Positions 63,672 through 64,000 of a stretch of DNA of 64,000 bases are shown one piece after another. The notes under the pieces are model-generated. The model saw nothing but the letters and a program-made list of their open reading frames with translations. It was not told the origin of the DNA and made no database searches. The number at the start of each line of letters is the position of its first letter. The stretch's first letter is position 1. Origin of the DNA: DASQFQ01 sp963811595 (GTDB lineage: Bacteria; Actinomycetota; Thermoleophilia; Solirubrobacterales; Solirubrobacteraceae); assembly GCA_963811595.1 (NCBI GenBank), contig CAWERW010000013.1, positions 124,001-188,000 on the forward strand, given 5' to 3'. Position numbers and translations under genes: made by a program.

Positions 63672-64000
63672 CGTGGGCGGACCGCTGATCTGCGTCATCG
63701 AGGACGAGCAGGCGATCGCCGACGCCGTGGCGGCGCGGCTGCGGGCCGAAGGGTTCGCGGTCGAGGTCGCCAACGACGGGCCGGCCGGGATCGCGCTCTG
63801 CGAGCGGCTCCTCCCCGACCTCGTGATCCTCGATCTCCTGCTCCCCGGGATCGACGGCCTCGAGGTATGCCGCCGCATCCAGCGCACCCGGCCGGTGCCC
63901 GTCCTCATGCTCACCGCGCTCGACGCCGAGACCGACCTGCTCGTCGGGCTCGGCGTGGGCGCCGACGACTACATGACCAAGCCGTTCTCGCCGCGCGAGC
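63672..64000 (+). CDS. Two-component response regulator, receiver domain (cut by window edge)
   Basis: GTG start; 109 codons visible. Receiver domain with acidic Glu10/Asp11 (VIEDEQAIADAVAAR), phosphorylated Asp54 (VILDLLLPGIDGLEVCRRIQ), Thr81 and Lys103 (DDYMTKPFSPRE). The pattern is typical of OmpR/PhoB-type regulators, whose DNA-binding domain would follow beyond the edge; a sensor kinase would probably come next. Confidence 0.92.

Overview
The window is very GC-rich and densely coded, with no intergenic gap above 300 bases. It has many GTG, TTG and probably CTG starts and many 1-4 bp stop/start overlaps. It is chromosomal DNA of an actinobacterium. An acyl-CoA carboxylase epsilon subunit, a LigC-type ligase, DUF1707, DtxR and PadR regulators, TANNNT -10 boxes close to start codons, and secreted proteins with arginine-rich Ig-like tails fit Thermoleophilia/Solirubrobacterales best. 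That placement is inference from gene content, not from a marker gene. I see no rRNA, tRNA, CRISPR array, IS element or prophage.

Layout. 1-3.7 kb (minus): HtrA-type protease (cut by the left edge), gpsA, a Clp-N repeat protein and glycerate kinase. 3.7-7.1 kb: a winged-helix gene broken by two frameshifts, an AbiEi/DUF559 protein, two small exported proteins and a P-loop kinase. 7.1-11.4 kb (minus): a complete sulfate assimilation operon (sulfite reductase, APS reductase, cysD, cysN). 11.4-16.4 kb: exported beta-propeller protein, LigC ligase, pentapeptide protein, SDR, EamA exporter and a 39-aa membrane peptide. 16.5-19.7 kb: LysR and DtxR regulators, a divergent DUF2294 pair and an RsbW-like kinase. 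19.8-26.5 kb (minus): sucC-sucD, a delta-60 repeat protein and a kynurenine-pathway set (aminotransferase, formamidase, kynureninase, VOC protein), packed like one transcript. 26.6-29 kb: HAD, MBL and nitrilase-fold hydrolases. 29-38.6 kb: acyl-CoA carboxylase genes (alpha at 29.4-31.2 kb, beta at 37.1-38.6 kb, epsilon at 35 kb) interleaved with a glycosyltransferase, phosphatases and an exported protein.

38.7-45.5 kb: LVIVD propeller protein, an unusual cluster of two SRPBCC-like proteins and a 29-residue-repeat protein, an intact winged-helix paralogue, a cupin and methylmalonyl-CoA mutase. The carboxylase, mutase and succinyl-CoA ligase could together make a propionyl-CoA to succinate route. 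45.5-48.4 kb: two divergent large proteins sharing an N-terminal LQRSAGN motif. One has a peptidoglycan-binding domain and a candidate caspase-like His/Cys pair; this is the most novel locus here. 48.4-55.1 kb: selA and a frameshifted selB flank a membrane protein, a DUF2332 protein, a sugar dehydrogenase lipoprotein and a PadR/DUF1700 pair. 55.1-64 kb: ABC-F protein with a leaderless mini-ORF leader, PH-like protein, nitrilase, a UDP-xylose synthase-like SDR plus polyprenyl sugar transferase, AzlCD amino acid exporter, PadR, DUF1707, an MBL hydrolase and a response regulator cut by the right edge.
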